Positions 1-8,214 of a stretch of DNA of 64,000 bases are shown here, piece by piece. The DNA is taken from contig NZ_QJSX01000003.1 of assembly GCF_003217515.1 (NCBI RefSeq), positions 1 to 64,000 on the forward strand, given 5' to 3'. A program made the translations under genes and the position numbers. Source of the stretch: Deinococcus yavapaiensis KR-236 (lineage in GTDB: Bacteria > Deinococcota > Deinococci > Deinococcales > Deinococcaceae). Each line of letters starts with the position of its first letter. Within the stretch, counting starts at the first letter, position 1. Below the pieces are notes generated by a model, which saw only the letters and a list, made by a program, of their open reading frames with translations, had not been told where the DNA came from and ran no database searches.

Positions 1-527
1 GGAATGCGGGCGCCGAGCGAGTGGAAGCGTTCGGGGTTTTTGAGGAACTCCACGACTTCCACCAAGTCCGCTTTGGCTTCGTCGCATCCCGCCACCTCTG
101 AAAACGTCACCTTGACTTGCCCTTCGGTGAAAACGTGGGCGCGAGAGCGACCGAAGTTGTTGTTGGCGCCGCCGCCCGCGCCGCCGCGCATGGAGCGCCA
201 AAACACGAAGAGGATGAGGCCGAGCAGGACGATTGGCAACAAAGACGTCAACCACGAAAGGGAATTGCCCGTGCGCCGAACGACGACGTCCGCGCCCGCC
301 GCGCGCATTCGCTGCAGCAAGTTGGGCGTCGCCTGCACCGCGATGTTCTCCTCGCGGTCGGCGCCCCGAATTCGCACGTTGGCGTTGCCGAGCGCGTCCA
401 GGGTGACGGATTGGACACGGCCCGCGTCCAAGTCGCGTAGGAAGTCGCCGACCGTGTACGGTGCCTGCGCCGTCGCCGCGCCCAAAAGCAGCAGGAAGAA
501 AAAGACGCATCTCAGCGTTTCACGCAT
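1..527 (-). CDS. ftsH: ATP-dependent zinc metalloprotease FtsH, N-terminal part (runs off window)
   Basis: Membrane-anchored AAA+ protease for quality control of membrane and soluble proteins. Only the first ~175 residues lie here. They show an N-terminal hydrophobic segment (residues ~7-21), an extracytoplasmic region with the FtsH-type stretch of short beta strands, a second membrane segment (~95-113, LPIVLLGLILFVFW), a Gly/Asn-rich linker, and the start of the AAA domain (VTFSEVAGCDEAKADLVEVV, then EFLKNPERF), where the window ends before Walker A. The ATG at 527 lies 6 nt after a TAGCAT box (534-539 on this strand), which suggests a leaderless mRNA; no Shine-Dalgarno is seen. Assignment is firm from the VAGCDEAK and LKNPERF blocks. 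Protease residues lie outside the window. Confidence 0.93.
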   Translation of the reverse strand, partial: MRETLRCVFFFLLLLGAATAQAPYTVGDFLRDLDAGRVQSVTLDALGNANVRIRGADREENIAVQATPNLLQRMRAAGADVVVRRTGNSLSWLTSLLPIVLLGLILFVFWRSMRGGAGGGANNNFGRSRAHVFTEGQVKVTFSEVAGCDEAKADLVEVVEFLKNPERFHSLGARI

Positions 528-653
528 GCCTTCATGCTAGTACGCGCCGCGCGAGGTGAAACTCGTACCTCTTGCATTTAGGTGAACGTTCCGGCGAAGA
601 ACACTTCAGAAAGTGGTCAGTCACGCGTCAGACCTCATTCGTACGCTGACCGT

Positions 654-1145
654 ATGAAGAACGTTATGCTTCTCACCCTTGGCGCGCTGGCTCTCAGCGC
701 GTGTACCGTCGCCGTGCGGCCCGGCGTGTCCGTGACCGCTTCGAGCAGCAACCTCATCGCCGATCTGCAACCGGACCGCGGCGAGGGCAGCACCTACTTC
801 GTCGGGGAGCGTGTTCGCTTCCGCTTCACGACGCGCGCGTCCGGCTACGTCACGCTCGTGTCCCTGGATCCCGACGGGTACGGCAACGTCCTCGTGCGCG
901 ACACGTACGTTCCGGCGGGCACGACCTTGTTTCCTCGCCCGAGCGACGCCTTCACCTTCGACCTCACGCCGCCGCGCGGCGTTCAACGCGTGCGCGCGAT
1001 CTTCACCACGAATCGTGCCACCGCGCAGATCGTGTTCAGCGGGCGCTACGACCAGAACGGCTGGCGGACGTACACCGACACGTACCTGCAACCCGTCGGC
1101 GCGTCGCAGCGCGACGTCGCCGAGACGTTCTTCACCATCCGCTGA
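654..1145 (+). CDS. lipoprotein with DUF4384 domain
   Basis: Secreted lipoprotein of 163 aa. The signal peptide ends in a lipobox (LSAC, Cys at about residue 17), and the rest matches the DUF4384 pattern: a GERVRFRF strand, ASGYVTLVSLDPDGYGNVLV, then VRAIFTT. DUF4384 proteins are extracytoplasmic and often linked to surface layers or kinases; no enzyme activity is implied. An upstream in-frame start at 582 is possible but would bury the signal peptide. The ATG at 654 is chosen because it opens the signal peptide and sits exactly 6 nt after a TACGCT -10 box (642-647), the leaderless layout seen repeatedly in this window. A hairpin follows at once. Confidence 0.82.
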   Translation: MKNVMLLTLGALALSACTVAVRPGVSVTASSSNLIADLQPDRGEGSTYFVGERVRFRFTTRASGYVTLVSLDPDGYGNVLVRDTYVPAGTTLFPRPSDAFTFDLTPPRGVQRVRAIFTTNRATAQIVFSGRYDQNGWRTYTDTYLQPVGASQRDVAETFFTIR

Positions 1146-1156
1146 CCGTACGTTCG

Positions 1157-1186
1157 ACGACGACCGCCCGACGAGGCGGTCGTCGT
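1157..1186 (+). terminator. hairpin terminator after the DUF4384 lipoprotein gene
   Basis: Perfect 12-bp GC-rich inverted repeat (1157-1168 with 1175-1186) with a 6-nt loop, just downstream of the stop at 1143-1145 and just upstream of the next gene's -10 box. There is no strong T-tract. Confidence 0.6.
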
Positions 1187-1205
1187 TCGCGTTACACTCG
1201 CTGGC

Positions 1206-1535
1206 ATGAGCCTCACGTTCCGCGATGCCGGCGAGCGCGTCGACGCGTACATCTCGCAGTTCAAGGAAGGATACTTTCCGCCGCTCCTCATGCTGGCGCG
1301 CCTCACCGAGGAAGTCGGCGAGGTCGCGCGCGTCGTGTCGCACTTCAGCGGCAAGACACCGAAGCCCGGCGAGGACGAGGGCGACTTGGAAGCCGAGCTC
1401 GCCGACTTGCTGTTCGTGATGATCTGCATGGCCAACGAGCGCGGCTTGAGCCTGGAGCGTGGATTCGACCGCGTCATGACGAAGTTCGAGACGCGCGACA
1501 AGGACCGCTGGACGCGCAAGGACGCCGATGAGTGA
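1206..1535 (+). CDS. MazG-like nucleotide pyrophosphohydrolase
   Basis: A 109-aa all-alpha NTP pyrophosphohydrolase of the MazG/dUTPase-like superfamily, expected to hydrolyse (d)NTPs to (d)NMP and PPi in the cytoplasm (house-cleaning). The metal-binding pattern is visible: LTEEVGEVAR, followed after a short loop by LEAELADLLFVM (ExxE...ExxD type). The protein is single-domain, shorter than the duplicated E. coli MazG. It is probably leaderless: TACACT at 1193-1198 ends 7 nt before the ATG and no Shine-Dalgarno is present. The 3' end overlaps the next gene by 8 nt, implying co-transcription and translational coupling. Substrate cannot be told from sequence. Confidence 0.85.
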   Translation: MSLTFRDAGERVDAYISQFKEGYFPPLLMLARLTEEVGEVARVVSHFSGKTPKPGEDEGDLEAELADLLFVMICMANERGLSLERGFDRVMTKFETRDKDRWTRKDADE

Positions 1536-2052
1536 TCCTCGCTATCCTATCGGCCGACCGAACTTGACGAGCGCGTTGACGCCTCGAGGGCGAACGGCCT
1601 GCATCGACCGGATCGCCGAGCTTCCCGGCCGTTTTCGAGCCGCGCTGGGTGACTTGAGCGACGAGCAACTCGACGCGCCTTACCGCGAGGGCGGCTGGAC
1701 GCTGCGGCAGCTCGCGCATCACGTGCCCGACAGTCACCTCAACGCGTACGTCCGCACGAAGCTCGCCCTCACCGAGGACGCTCCGACCATCAAGCCGTAC
1801 AACGAGGAAGCCTGGGCGAACTTGCCCGACAGCGTGAAACCCATCGAGCCCTCCTTGCAACTGCTCGAAGCGCTGCACGAGCGTTGGACCTCCTTGCTGA
1901 GGTCGCTTCCCGACGAGGCTTGGGCGCGCACGTTCGTTCACCCCGAGTCGCGCCGCTCGTACACGCTCGACGAGTTGGTGCAACTGTACGCTTGGCACGG
2001 CGAGCACCACTTGGCCCACGCCTCGACGTTGAGGACCGCGCGCCAATGGTGA
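1528..2052 (+). CDS. DinB/YfiT-family (bacillithiol transferase-like) protein
   Basis: A 174-aa four-helix DinB-superfamily protein resembling Bacillus YfiT/BstA, metal-dependent putative thiol S-transferases that use bacillithiol. The three metal-ligand His are recognisable: LRQLAHHVPDSH near residues 68-76 and WHGEHHLAHA near 156-164. The opening PIGRPN and the motif GGWTLRQLAHHVPDSHLNAY are characteristic of the YfiT subgroup. The gene overlaps the MazG-like gene, so the two form an operon. A BshB-type deacetylase and a second DinB protein occur within 9 kb, consistent with bacillithiol use. The actual substrate is unknown. Confidence 0.85.
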   Translation: MSDPRYPIGRPNLTSALTPRGRTACIDRIAELPGRFRAALGDLSDEQLDAPYREGGWTLRQLAHHVPDSHLNAYVRTKLALTEDAPTIKPYNEEAWANLPDSVKPIEPSLQLLEALHERWTSLLRSLPDEAWARTFVHPESRRSYTLDELVQLYAWHGEHHLAHASTLRTARQW

Positions 2053-2131
2053 AGGCCGTTTGGCTTGGCGGCGTAAGGTGTCCGAAACGCCCTTTGCCGT
2101 GCCTTCACCTTAGTACAATCCTCCTTTGGTT

Positions 2132-3565
2132 ATGACGGCGATTCCCGAGGTTCCAGCCTCTTTCGAGACGAACAACGACATCAAGAAGGTGGGCTTCATC
2201 AGCCTCGGGTGCCCGAAGGCCCTCGTGGACTCGGAGCGCATCCTCACGCAACTGCGCGCGGAAGGGTACCAAATCGCGCCGACATACGAGGACGCCGACA
2301 CCGTCATCGTGAACACCTGCGGTTTCATCACGCCCGCCGTGGAAGAGTCGCTCAGTGCGATCGGCGAAGCGCTCGACGCGACGGGGAAAGTCATCGTCAC
2401 GGGCTGCCTCGGCGAGCGGCCCGAGCAGATCTTGGAGCGTCACCCGAAGGTCGCGGCCATCACGGGTTCTCAGGACGTGGAGGGCGTCATGAGCGCCATT
2501 CACGATCTCATTCCGCCCGACACGAATCCTTTCACGAGCCTCATTCCCGGCGACGTGAAGCTCACGCCGCGCCACTACGCGTACCTCAAGATCGCCGAAG
2601 GCTGCAACCACAAGTGCGCGTTTTGCATCATCCCCAAGCTGCGCGGCCTGCAAGTGTCGCGTGACGCGGGCGAAGTCTTGTACGAGGCGTTTCGCTTGAT
2701 CGCCGCGGGAACGAAGGAGATCATGGTGATCTCCCAGGACACGTCCGCGTACGGCGTGGACATTCGTCACCGTGACAGCGAATTCCAAGGCGAGCAGGTG
2801 CGGGCGCACCTCACGGACCTCGCCGTGAAGCTCGGCGAGATGGGCGCGTGGGTGCGCATGCACTACGTCTACCCGTATCCGCACGTCGACAAGATCGTGG
2901 AGCTCATGGCGCAGGGCAAGATCTTGCCGTACCTCGACGTGCCCCTTCAGCACGCTTCGCCGAACGTCTTGCGCGCGATGCGCCGTCCGGGCGCGGGCAA
3001 GCAACTCGAGACCATCAAGCGCTGGCGCGACATCTGCCCGGACCTCGTCATCCGCTCGACGTTCATCGTGGGGTTTCCCGGCGAGACCGAGGAGGACTTC
3101 CAGATGCTGCTCGACTTTTTGGAGGAAGCGCGCCTCGACCGCGTGGGCGCCTTCACCTACTCCGAAGTCGAGGAGGCCGACGCGACGCGCTTCGAAGGCC
3201 GCGTGCCCGAGGCCGTCAAGGAAGCGCGCCTCGCGAGGTTCATGGAAGTCGCTCAGCGTATCTCCGCCGAAAAGCTGCAGGAGAAGGTCGGCCGTGAGCT
3301 GGACGTCATCGTCGACGAGTTCAACGACGACGAGGACGACGAGCTTCCCGGCACGAAGCTCGTGGGTCGCACGAAGGGTGACGCGCCCGGCATCGACGGG
3401 CAAGTGTACGTGTACGCGGGCGAGTTCGCCGGGCAGGTCAAGATCGGCGACATCGTGAAGGTTCGCGTGGAGGACGCCGACGAGTACGACCTCTACGGCG
3501 AGGTGACGAGCCTCGTCGATTGGCGTCCGAACGTGCCGCAACTCGGTCACTTCGGCAAGCACTGA
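2132..3565 (+). CDS. rimO: ribosomal protein S12 methylthiotransferase RimO
   Basis: Radical-SAM enzyme that adds a beta-methylthio group to the conserved Asp of ribosomal protein S12. All three modules are present: the N-terminal UPF0004 domain with cluster-binding cysteines (SLGCPKALVDSE, NTCGF, TGCLGERP), the radical SAM core with CNHKCAFC (~residues 160-167) and IVGFPGETEEDF, and a C-terminal TRAM domain. Length (~477 aa) fits the family. A TACAAT box (2114-2119) precedes the start. The nearest ATG is at 2132, but an in-frame TTG at 2126 lies exactly 6 nt after the box, so a leaderless TTG start two codons earlier is possible. A large hairpin follows. Confidence 0.95.
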   Translation: MTAIPEVPASFETNNDIKKVGFISLGCPKALVDSERILTQLRAEGYQIAPTYEDADTVIVNTCGFITPAVEESLSAIGEALDATGKVIVTGCLGERPEQILERHPKVAAITGSQDVEGVMSAIHDLIPPDTNPFTSLIPGDVKLTPRHYAYLKIAEGCNHKCAFCIIPKLRGLQVSRDAGEVLYEAFRLIAAGTKEIMVISQDTSAYGVDIRHRDSEFQGEQVRAHLTDLAVKLGEMGAWVRMHYVYPYPHVDKIVELMAQGKILPYLDVPLQHASPNVLRAMRRPGAGKQLETIKRWRDICPDLVIRSTFIVGFPGETEEDFQMLLDFLEEARLDRVGAFTYSEVEEADATRFEGRVPEAVKEARLARFMEVAQRISAEKLQEKVGRELDVIVDEFNDDEDDELPGTKLVGRTKGDAPGIDGQVYVYAGEFAGQVKIGDIVKVRVEDADEYDLYGEVTSLVDWRPNVPQLGHFGKH

Positions 3566-3569
3566 GAAG

Positions 3570-3624
3570 AGCGAAAAGCGAGCGCGGAGCGAGAGTACGA
3601 GTCGCTCCGCGCTCGCTTTTCGCT
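3570..3624 (+). terminator. long hairpin terminator after rimO
   Basis: Near-perfect 23-bp inverted repeat (3570-3592 with 3602-3624) with a 9-nt loop, immediately followed by the -10 box of the next gene. The arms are complementary copies of an AGCGAAAAGCG...GCGGAGCGA element. Confidence 0.7.
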
Positions 3625-3642
3625 TCGCCGCTACACTGAATC

Positions 3643-4698
3643 ATGCGCTTTCTCGCCTTGAGCTCGGTCCTCCTCGTCGGCACGTCGCTCGCGGCCCCCT
3701 TGGGCGTCTTCTCGGGCAGAGTCGGCTCGTTCGACGTCGTGATGAAGCTCGACGAGCCGACGTCCGATTGGAGCGTGTCGAACAGCACGTACTTCTACAC
3801 CTCCAAGGGACTCGACGTTCCCCTCGCGTACCGGCGAAGCGGCTCGAACGTCACCGTGAACGAATATGCCGCCTTCGAACTCGGGGCGGACGAGCGCAAG
3901 GCCACGGCGACCTTTCGAGGCACCTTGAGCGGCGATTCGTTTCGGGGAACGTGGAGCACGACGGACGGAAAGCGGACCTTGCCGTTCACCTTGAAGCGCG
4001 TGAACGTCGCGACGCTTCCCCTCGCGCTGCCGTCCTCGCCGGGCTTGTTGGCCTTGCGAGCGAAGGATCCGTACAACTTCGTCAAAGTGAACCGCGCGTT
4101 CGTCGTCGCCAAGCGTGCGGGCGACGTGACGTGGCTGCGCGAGCCTCGCTCCGGGGTAACGTACCCGCGCTTGCCGAGCGGCGCGGCCGTGAACGCGGCT
4201 TTGCAGGACCGGCAACTGCAGGACGTGCAATACGCGTTGTCGTGCCTGTCTGACTTGAGCCAGCGCAGCGACATCGACTTGCAGGAAGGTTGGGAGCAAG
4301 ACGTCACCATCACCTACCGCTCGGCCACCTTGCTGAGCGTACGCTCGGACGTCGGTTATTACTGCGGCGGCGCCCACCCCGACGCCTACATCGACGGGTT
4401 GACGCTGAACGTGCGGACGGGCCGCGCCTTGAAACTCACCGACTTGTGGCCGACGCTCACCGCGAAGTCGCTCGACGCGGAGTACAGGCGCGGCTTCAAG
4501 CAAGAGGGCGAGCCGCCGTGCGAAGAGACGCTCTCGAATCGAGCCGCCGTGACCTTCGAGGATTACCGCGCCTTCCTGACGAAGGACGGCGTGACTCTGT
4601 GGCCGACGTACGTGCCGCACGTCGCCGCTCCGTGCGCGGTCGAAGTGACGATTCCCTTCGCGCGTCTCGGGCGAGGCGGCAGCCTCGCTCCGCGCTGA
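3643..4698 (+). CDS. secreted protein with C-terminal DUF3298/RsiV-like domain
   Basis: A 351-aa exported protein with a short signal peptide (residues 1-17, ending SLAAP). The N-terminal half has beta-rich segments (FSGRVGSFDVVMKLDEPTS, ATFRGTLSGDSFRGTWSTTD) typical of small extracellular beta domains. The C-terminal half carries the DUF3298/RsiV signature YYCGGAHPDAYIDGLTLNV followed by TGRALKLTDLW. This domain is found in anti-sigma factors and peptidoglycan deacetylases, but no transmembrane anchor or catalytic domain is seen. Probably leaderless: TACACT (3632-3637) ends 5 nt before the ATG. The next gene starts 1 nt after the stop, so the pair is likely an operon. Function unknown. Confidence 0.7.
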   Translation: MRFLALSSVLLVGTSLAAPLGVFSGRVGSFDVVMKLDEPTSDWSVSNSTYFYTSKGLDVPLAYRRSGSNVTVNEYAAFELGADERKATATFRGTLSGDSFRGTWSTTDGKRTLPFTLKRVNVATLPLALPSSPGLLALRAKDPYNFVKVNRAFVVAKRAGDVTWLREPRSGVTYPRLPSGAAVNAALQDRQLQDVQYALSCLSDLSQRSDIDLQEGWEQDVTITYRSATLLSVRSDVGYYCGGAHPDAYIDGLTLNVRTGRALKLTDLWPTLTAKSLDAEYRRGFKQEGEPPCEETLSNRAAVTFEDYRAFLTKDGVTLWPTYVPHVAAPCAVEVTIPFARLGRGGSLAPR

Positions 4699-4699
4699 G

Positions 4700-5377
4700 A
4701 TGCTGCTGTCGGTCGACTGGGATTACTACAGCGGCACCGTCGAACACACGTTCGACGCGCCGATTTGGGGTTCGCGCGACCGCGAGGAGGACCGCGTCGA
4801 GGCGTGGCGAGCGCGGGCGCGCAAGCGGGGCGGGGCAGACTGGGAGGTGCTCGCCGAAGACTTCCCTTTGCACGGCGATCCCACCGGACTCTCGCGGTAC
4901 ATGGGAAGACCGACCTTCGTGGCGTGGAGTCACGCTTCCGCTTGGGCGTGGCTCGAACGCTTTCCGCGGCGCGAGGTCGTGAACTTCGACAGTCACCACG
5001 ACTTGTACAGCTCTTCGGGCGATCCCGAGCGCGTGCGGCCCGGCAACTGGGCGGGCCTCGCCCTGAAGCGCCAGCTCGTCACGCGCTACACGTGCGTCTA
5101 CCCGGCGTGGCACGAGAACGTGCGGGTCGCCGAGGGCTTCGACCTCGGTCGCACGCGCGGCGAGATCGAGCAGGCTCGGCCCGACGTCGCGCCTTTCGTG
5201 GCCTTGAGCAGAGGAGACGCCCTGCCGCCCGCCGAGAGCGTCGAGGCCGTGCTGCTCGTGCAGTCGCCGTCTTGGACGAATCCCGCGCATGACGATGTAT
5301 TTCTCGATCTCGCCTCCCGCTTGGACGCCGAGGAGCTGACCGCGCCTTATCGCCGTTCCTTCAACGAACGTTTCTGA
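4700..5377 (+). CDS. hypothetical protein, UPF0489/arginase-fold-like
   Basis: A 225-aa soluble protein. It opens with LLSVDWDYY and contains VVNFDSHHDLY (residues ~93-103) with a later GNWAGLAL, an arrangement reminiscent of the UPF0489 family, whose metal-site Asp/His pattern resembles ureohydrolases (arginase/agmatinase fold). The DSHHD cluster is the most likely catalytic or metal site. The ATG at 4700 follows the upstream stop by 1 nt, so translation is probably coupled. The last 17 nt overlap the convergent MFS gene. Family assignment is from motif resemblance only, and no substrate is proposed. Confidence 0.6.
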   Translation: MLLSVDWDYYSGTVEHTFDAPIWGSRDREEDRVEAWRARARKRGGADWEVLAEDFPLHGDPTGLSRYMGRPTFVAWSHASAWAWLERFPRREVVNFDSHHDLYSSSGDPERVRPGNWAGLALKRQLVTRYTCVYPAWHENVRVAEGFDLGRTRGEIEQARPDVAPFVALSRGDALPPAESVEAVLLVQSPSWTNPAHDDVFLDLASRLDAEELTAPYRRSFNERF

Positions 5378-6602
5378 TGTTGCGCACGAGGATCACGCCG
5401 AGCATGAAGAACGCCGCCGCCAAGCCGAACACGAGGACGTAGCCGAGGTTGTCGCCGCGCCCGTTCCCCCAATCGAGCAAGAATCCTTGCGGCGCGCTCG
5501 ACAGTTGCGGCGCGACCGCCGCCACGTGCCACACGCCCATGTCGCGTGCGTAACTCTTCGCGCTCGGCAAGGCGTCCGCGCCGAGCGCCCAATCGACGGA
5601 GTTGAACGCCCCGAAGCCGAAGCCGAACACGACGGCGAGCGCGAGGGCGACGGGAAGGTTCGGCGCGACCAAGAACAGCAAGGCGCACGTCGCCATGAGG
5701 GTGCCCGCGACGTAGATGACGGGCTTGCGGCCGAAACGGTCGGCGAAACGGCCTGCCGTGAGGGCGGTCGTGACGCTTCCGGCGATGATGCACACCAGCA
5801 TGACGCTCGTGAGCGTCGCCGCGTTCGCCCGCTGTCCGAGGACGTCACCCATGTAGAACTGGATGAACGGCTGGACGCTGTACTGCCCGAGGCTGAAGAA
5901 GACGCGCGTGACGAACACCCACAAGAAGGCGTTGAAGGTGAACAATTGCCACACCGACAACTTCTCGCCTTGTTCGCGCTGCACGGGAGGCGGTTCCGGC
6001 ACGAAGCGCACGGTGATGCTCGCCGCCACGAACAGCACGACGGCGACCAAAGCGAACGACGCGAGCGCCGGAAGCTTCAAGGCGCTCACGACGAGGAACG
6101 CGATCGCTCCGAGCAGTTGCCCGCTCGCCTGCAAGAACGCCATCGCGCCGCTCGCTCGTCCGCGCTGCTCGGGCGCGACGAGTTGCGGAATGAGGGCGGT
6201 GTACGGCGCCGTCGCGAGGTTGTTGCCGAACTGAACGATCATGTACCCGAGAAAGTACACGACGTAGCCCGTGAAGCTATCCAGCAGTATGGACGCGCCG
6301 CCCATGACGGCGAGCCCGAGCACATTGATCAGCATGCCGGCGCGCAGCAAAGCCATGCGCTTGCCGACGCGGTCGGAGTACGCTCCGACGATGGGCGGCA
6401 AGACGAGCGCGACGATGGCGCCCGTGCCGAGCAGCAAGCCGAGGTACGAGCCTTTGGCGGCGTCACCGACGAAATGCGAGACGTTGGCGGGAATCAAGAT
6501 GAGCAGCAGCAACAGCCAGTGGAAGCTCGTGCCGAACCAGAAAGCCGACAAGGCGAAGTGGTTGACGGCACGCGTCGGAATTTCGGCGCTCGGGGTGCTC
6601 AT
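5361..6602 (-). CDS. MFS transporter
   Basis: A 413-aa polytopic membrane protein with about 12 hydrophobic segments and the two Major Facilitator Superfamily loop signatures: GAYSDRVGKRMALLRAG between TM2 and TM3 and GRFADRFGRKPVIYVAG in the second half. The central loop (residues ~205-215, PEPPPVQREQGEK) separates the two six-helix bundles. The substrate cannot be inferred; sugar or drug MFS exporters look similar. A TACAGT box (6611-6616 on this strand) lies 8 nt before the ATG, suggesting a leaderless or nearly leaderless transcript. The 3' end overlaps the convergent gene by 17 nt. Confidence 0.88.
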   Translation of the reverse strand: MSTPSAEIPTRAVNHFALSAFWFGTSFHWLLLLLILIPANVSHFVGDAAKGSYLGLLLGTGAIVALVLPPIVGAYSDRVGKRMALLRAGMLINVLGLAVMGGASILLDSFTGYVVYFLGYMIVQFGNNLATAPYTALIPQLVAPEQRGRASGAMAFLQASGQLLGAIAFLVVSALKLPALASFALVAVVLFVAASITVRFVPEPPPVQREQGEKLSVWQLFTFNAFLWVFVTRVFFSLGQYSVQPFIQFYMGDVLGQRANAATLTSVMLVCIIAGSVTTALTAGRFADRFGRKPVIYVAGTLMATCALLFLVAPNLPVALALAVVFGFGFGAFNSVDWALGADALPSAKSYARDMGVWHVAAVAPQLSSAPQGFLLDWGNGRGDNLGYVLVFGLAAAFFMLGVILVRNIRNVR

Positions 6603-6633
6603 GTGAGGCCACTGTATCGTGCGGCGTGGCCGC

Positions 6634-7095
6634 TCAGGTCTTGGCGCGCACGAGCGCGGTGTAGAGGTGGTGCCCTTCGTGCTGCAGCCAGAACTCCAGC
6701 CAGCCCGCCAGCGTCTTCGTACCGAACACGCCGTGCGTGCCGATTCGCTGCCAAGCTTCGGGCGGCAAGGCGCGCAGTTCCGCGAGAAGCTTGCGGCGCT
6801 CCGCCTCGAAATCCTGCAGCAACTGCGCCTTCGACTTCGCCGTCCACACCGCCGTGTCGGGATGCGTGTCCGGGTTGAAGCGCGTGAACTTCGGGTCGTC
6901 CTGCGAAAGAATCCACCCGACGCGCTCGCGCATCGCGTCGTGGAACTGCCCGAGGTGCGCGAGGTTCGCGTGCGCGCTCCACTTGCCGGGCACGCGCTCT
7001 TCCTTGAGGCGCTCTTCGGTCACGTCGTCGAACAAGTTGTGGACGAGCGCGAGGTTCGCTTCGAATCGGTCCAGCACAGCCGAGGGTTGGCTCAT
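6634..7095 (-). CDS. DinB-superfamily protein
   Basis: A 153-aa DinB-like four-helix protein. Helix-1 histidine region NLAHLGQFHDAM (residues ~44-55) and C-terminal WLQHEGHHLYTAL (~136-149) supply the likely metal-binding histidines. It is a second, divergent relative of the protein at 1528-2052, probably a metal-dependent thiol transferase or hydrolase of unknown substrate. The ATG at 7095 is 6 nt after TATGCT (7102-7107), a leaderless arrangement; upstream in-frame codons belong to an overlapping frame. It is separated from the MFS start by 31 nt and from yraN by 28 nt. Confidence 0.82.
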   Translation of the reverse strand: MSQPSAVLDRFEANLALVHNLFDDVTEERLKEERVPGKWSAHANLAHLGQFHDAMRERVGWILSQDDPKFTRFNPDTHPDTAVWTAKSKAQLLQDFEAERRKLLAELRALPPEAWQRIGTHGVFGTKTLAGWLEFWLQHEGHHLYTALVRAKT

Positions 7096-7123
7096 GGCCG
7101 CAGCATACGCTTCAGAGCGCTCT

Positions 7124-7498
7124 TCACTCCACGTTCTCCAAGTGAAGCAGCGTTCCTCGCGACACGTCGCCTTGAATGGCGACGAAGTCGAAACGACACG
7201 GCACGTCGTCGCGCCCGAAGGTCTTGTGGAGAAAGAAGGCGGCGGTGCGACGCAGCAAGGCGAGTTTGCGCGCCGTGAGCATCTCGGCGGCCGCGCCGTG
7301 CGACGTGGCGTGGCGGTGCTTGACTTCCGTGAACACGACCACGCCCTTTTGCCGTGTGACGAGGTCCAGCTCACCGCCAGGCACGCGAAAGTTGCGGGCG
7401 AGCAACTCGTGTCCCTCGTCCAGCAGGTGCTTCAAGGCGAGGTCCTCGGCGTCCGCACCTTTCAAGCGTCGTCTCGAAAGGGAAGGACGGCGAGCCAT
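7124..7498 (-). CDS. YraN/UPF0102 family endonuclease-like protein
   Basis: A 124-aa protein of the UPF0102 (YraN) family, which has a PD-(D/E)XK nuclease-like fold (Holliday-junction resolvase related). Visible core: GADAEDLALKHL (N-terminal helix), LARNFRVPGGELDLVTRQKG (strand with the GE.DL metal-binding acid), VVVFTEVKHRH (E-V-K catalytic strand) and CRFDFVAIQG. The start at 7498 is chosen because the family begins with a short basic stretch, then KGADAED. Its 5' end lies within the 3' end of the upstream HAD gene (37-nt overlap), so it is probably expressed from that transcript. Cellular role is not established. Confidence 0.85.
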   Translation of the reverse strand: MARRPSLSRRRLKGADAEDLALKHLLDEGHELLARNFRVPGGELDLVTRQKGVVVFTEVKHRHATSHGAAAEMLTARKLALLRRTAAFFLHKTFGRDDVPCRFDFVAIQGDVSRGTLLHLENVE

Positions 7499-8142
7499 GT
7501 CGCGAAGTCGGGCACTGCCCATGTCGCGCCGGCGTCCACGAGAGCGTCCGCGCTTTGCGTCGTCGTGATGCCGCACACGAAGCAACCCGCCTGCGCCGCG
7601 CTTCTCACTCCGCTGATGGCGTCCTCGTGCGCGAGGCACACGGTCGGCGGCAAGCCCAGCAGGTCCGCGCCCTTCAAGTACGGCTCGGGGTGCGGCTTGC
7701 CCCGCTCGACGTCCGATCCGAGCACGCGCGCCTCGAAGCGTCCCGTGAGGCCGAGGGCGTCGAGACCGAACTCGACGTTTTGCTCGTCGGCGCTCGTCAC
7801 GAGGGCGTACGGAATGCCTCGGTCGTCGAGCAAGTCGAGGTACGCGCCGAGGCCCGTCACTTCACGCAGGGCGCCCAGGGCGAGGTCTCGGTAGCGCTCC
7901 TCTTTCGCGACGTGCAGGGCGAGCGCCTCGGCCGCCGACGGCGCGCGTCCCGTGAGGCGCTCCATGATCTCGGGATTGCGGCCCCCGTCGACTTTCGTGT
8001 CGAGGTCGTGATCGCTGAGGTCGAGCTTCAAAAGTTCGCGCGCCACCTCGCGCCACGCCAGGCGATGAAACGCGTTGTTGTGTGTCAGCACGCCGTCCAT
8101 ATCGAACAGCACGCCGCGCGGCCAAGGAAGGAACGTCGTCAC
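7462..8142 (-). CDS. HAD-superfamily phosphatase/beta-phosphoglucomutase-like
   Basis: A 226-aa subclass-I HAD hydrolase. Motif I is GVLFDMDGVLTHN (nucleophile Asp at residue ~13); the cap follows (HRLAWREVARELLK); motif II is ALVTSADEQ; motif III/IV is ERGKPHPEPYLKGADLLG and CLAHEDAISGVRSA. This is typical of beta-phosphoglucomutase and small sugar-phosphate phosphatases; the substrate is undefined. A GTG at 8142 is chosen because it lies 6 nt after TATAGT (8149-8154) and starts just ahead of motif I; the longer in-frame version would begin upstream of the promoter. The 3' end overlaps yraN. Confidence 0.85.
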   Translation of the reverse strand: MTTFLPWPRGVLFDMDGVLTHNNAFHRLAWREVARELLKLDLSDHDLDTKVDGGRNPEIMERLTGRAPSAAEALALHVAKEERYRDLALGALREVTGLGAYLDLLDDRGIPYALVTSADEQNVEFGLDALGLTGRFEARVLGSDVERGKPHPEPYLKGADLLGLPPTVCLAHEDAISGVRSAAQAGCFVCGITTTQSADALVDAGATWAVPDFATWLAVLPFRDDA

Positions 8143-8169
8143 GAGGACACTATAAACAGCTTGTCTGAA

Positions 8170-8206
8170 CGCAAGCGGGAGGCCCAAGTCGGGCCTCCCG
8201 CTTGCG
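8170..8206 (-). terminator. hairpin terminator between HAD gene and ABC transporter operon
   Basis: Perfect 16-bp inverted repeat (8170-8185 with 8191-8206) with a 5-nt loop, located 8 nt past the stop of the ABC permease on the same strand and upstream of the HAD promoter. Confidence 0.65.
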
Positions 8207-8214
8207 AGGAGATG

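Noticed and set aside
582..653. Upstream in-frame extension of the DUF4384 lipoprotein
   Set aside because: It would place 24 residues before an otherwise perfect lipoprotein signal peptide, and the -10 box lies inside it.
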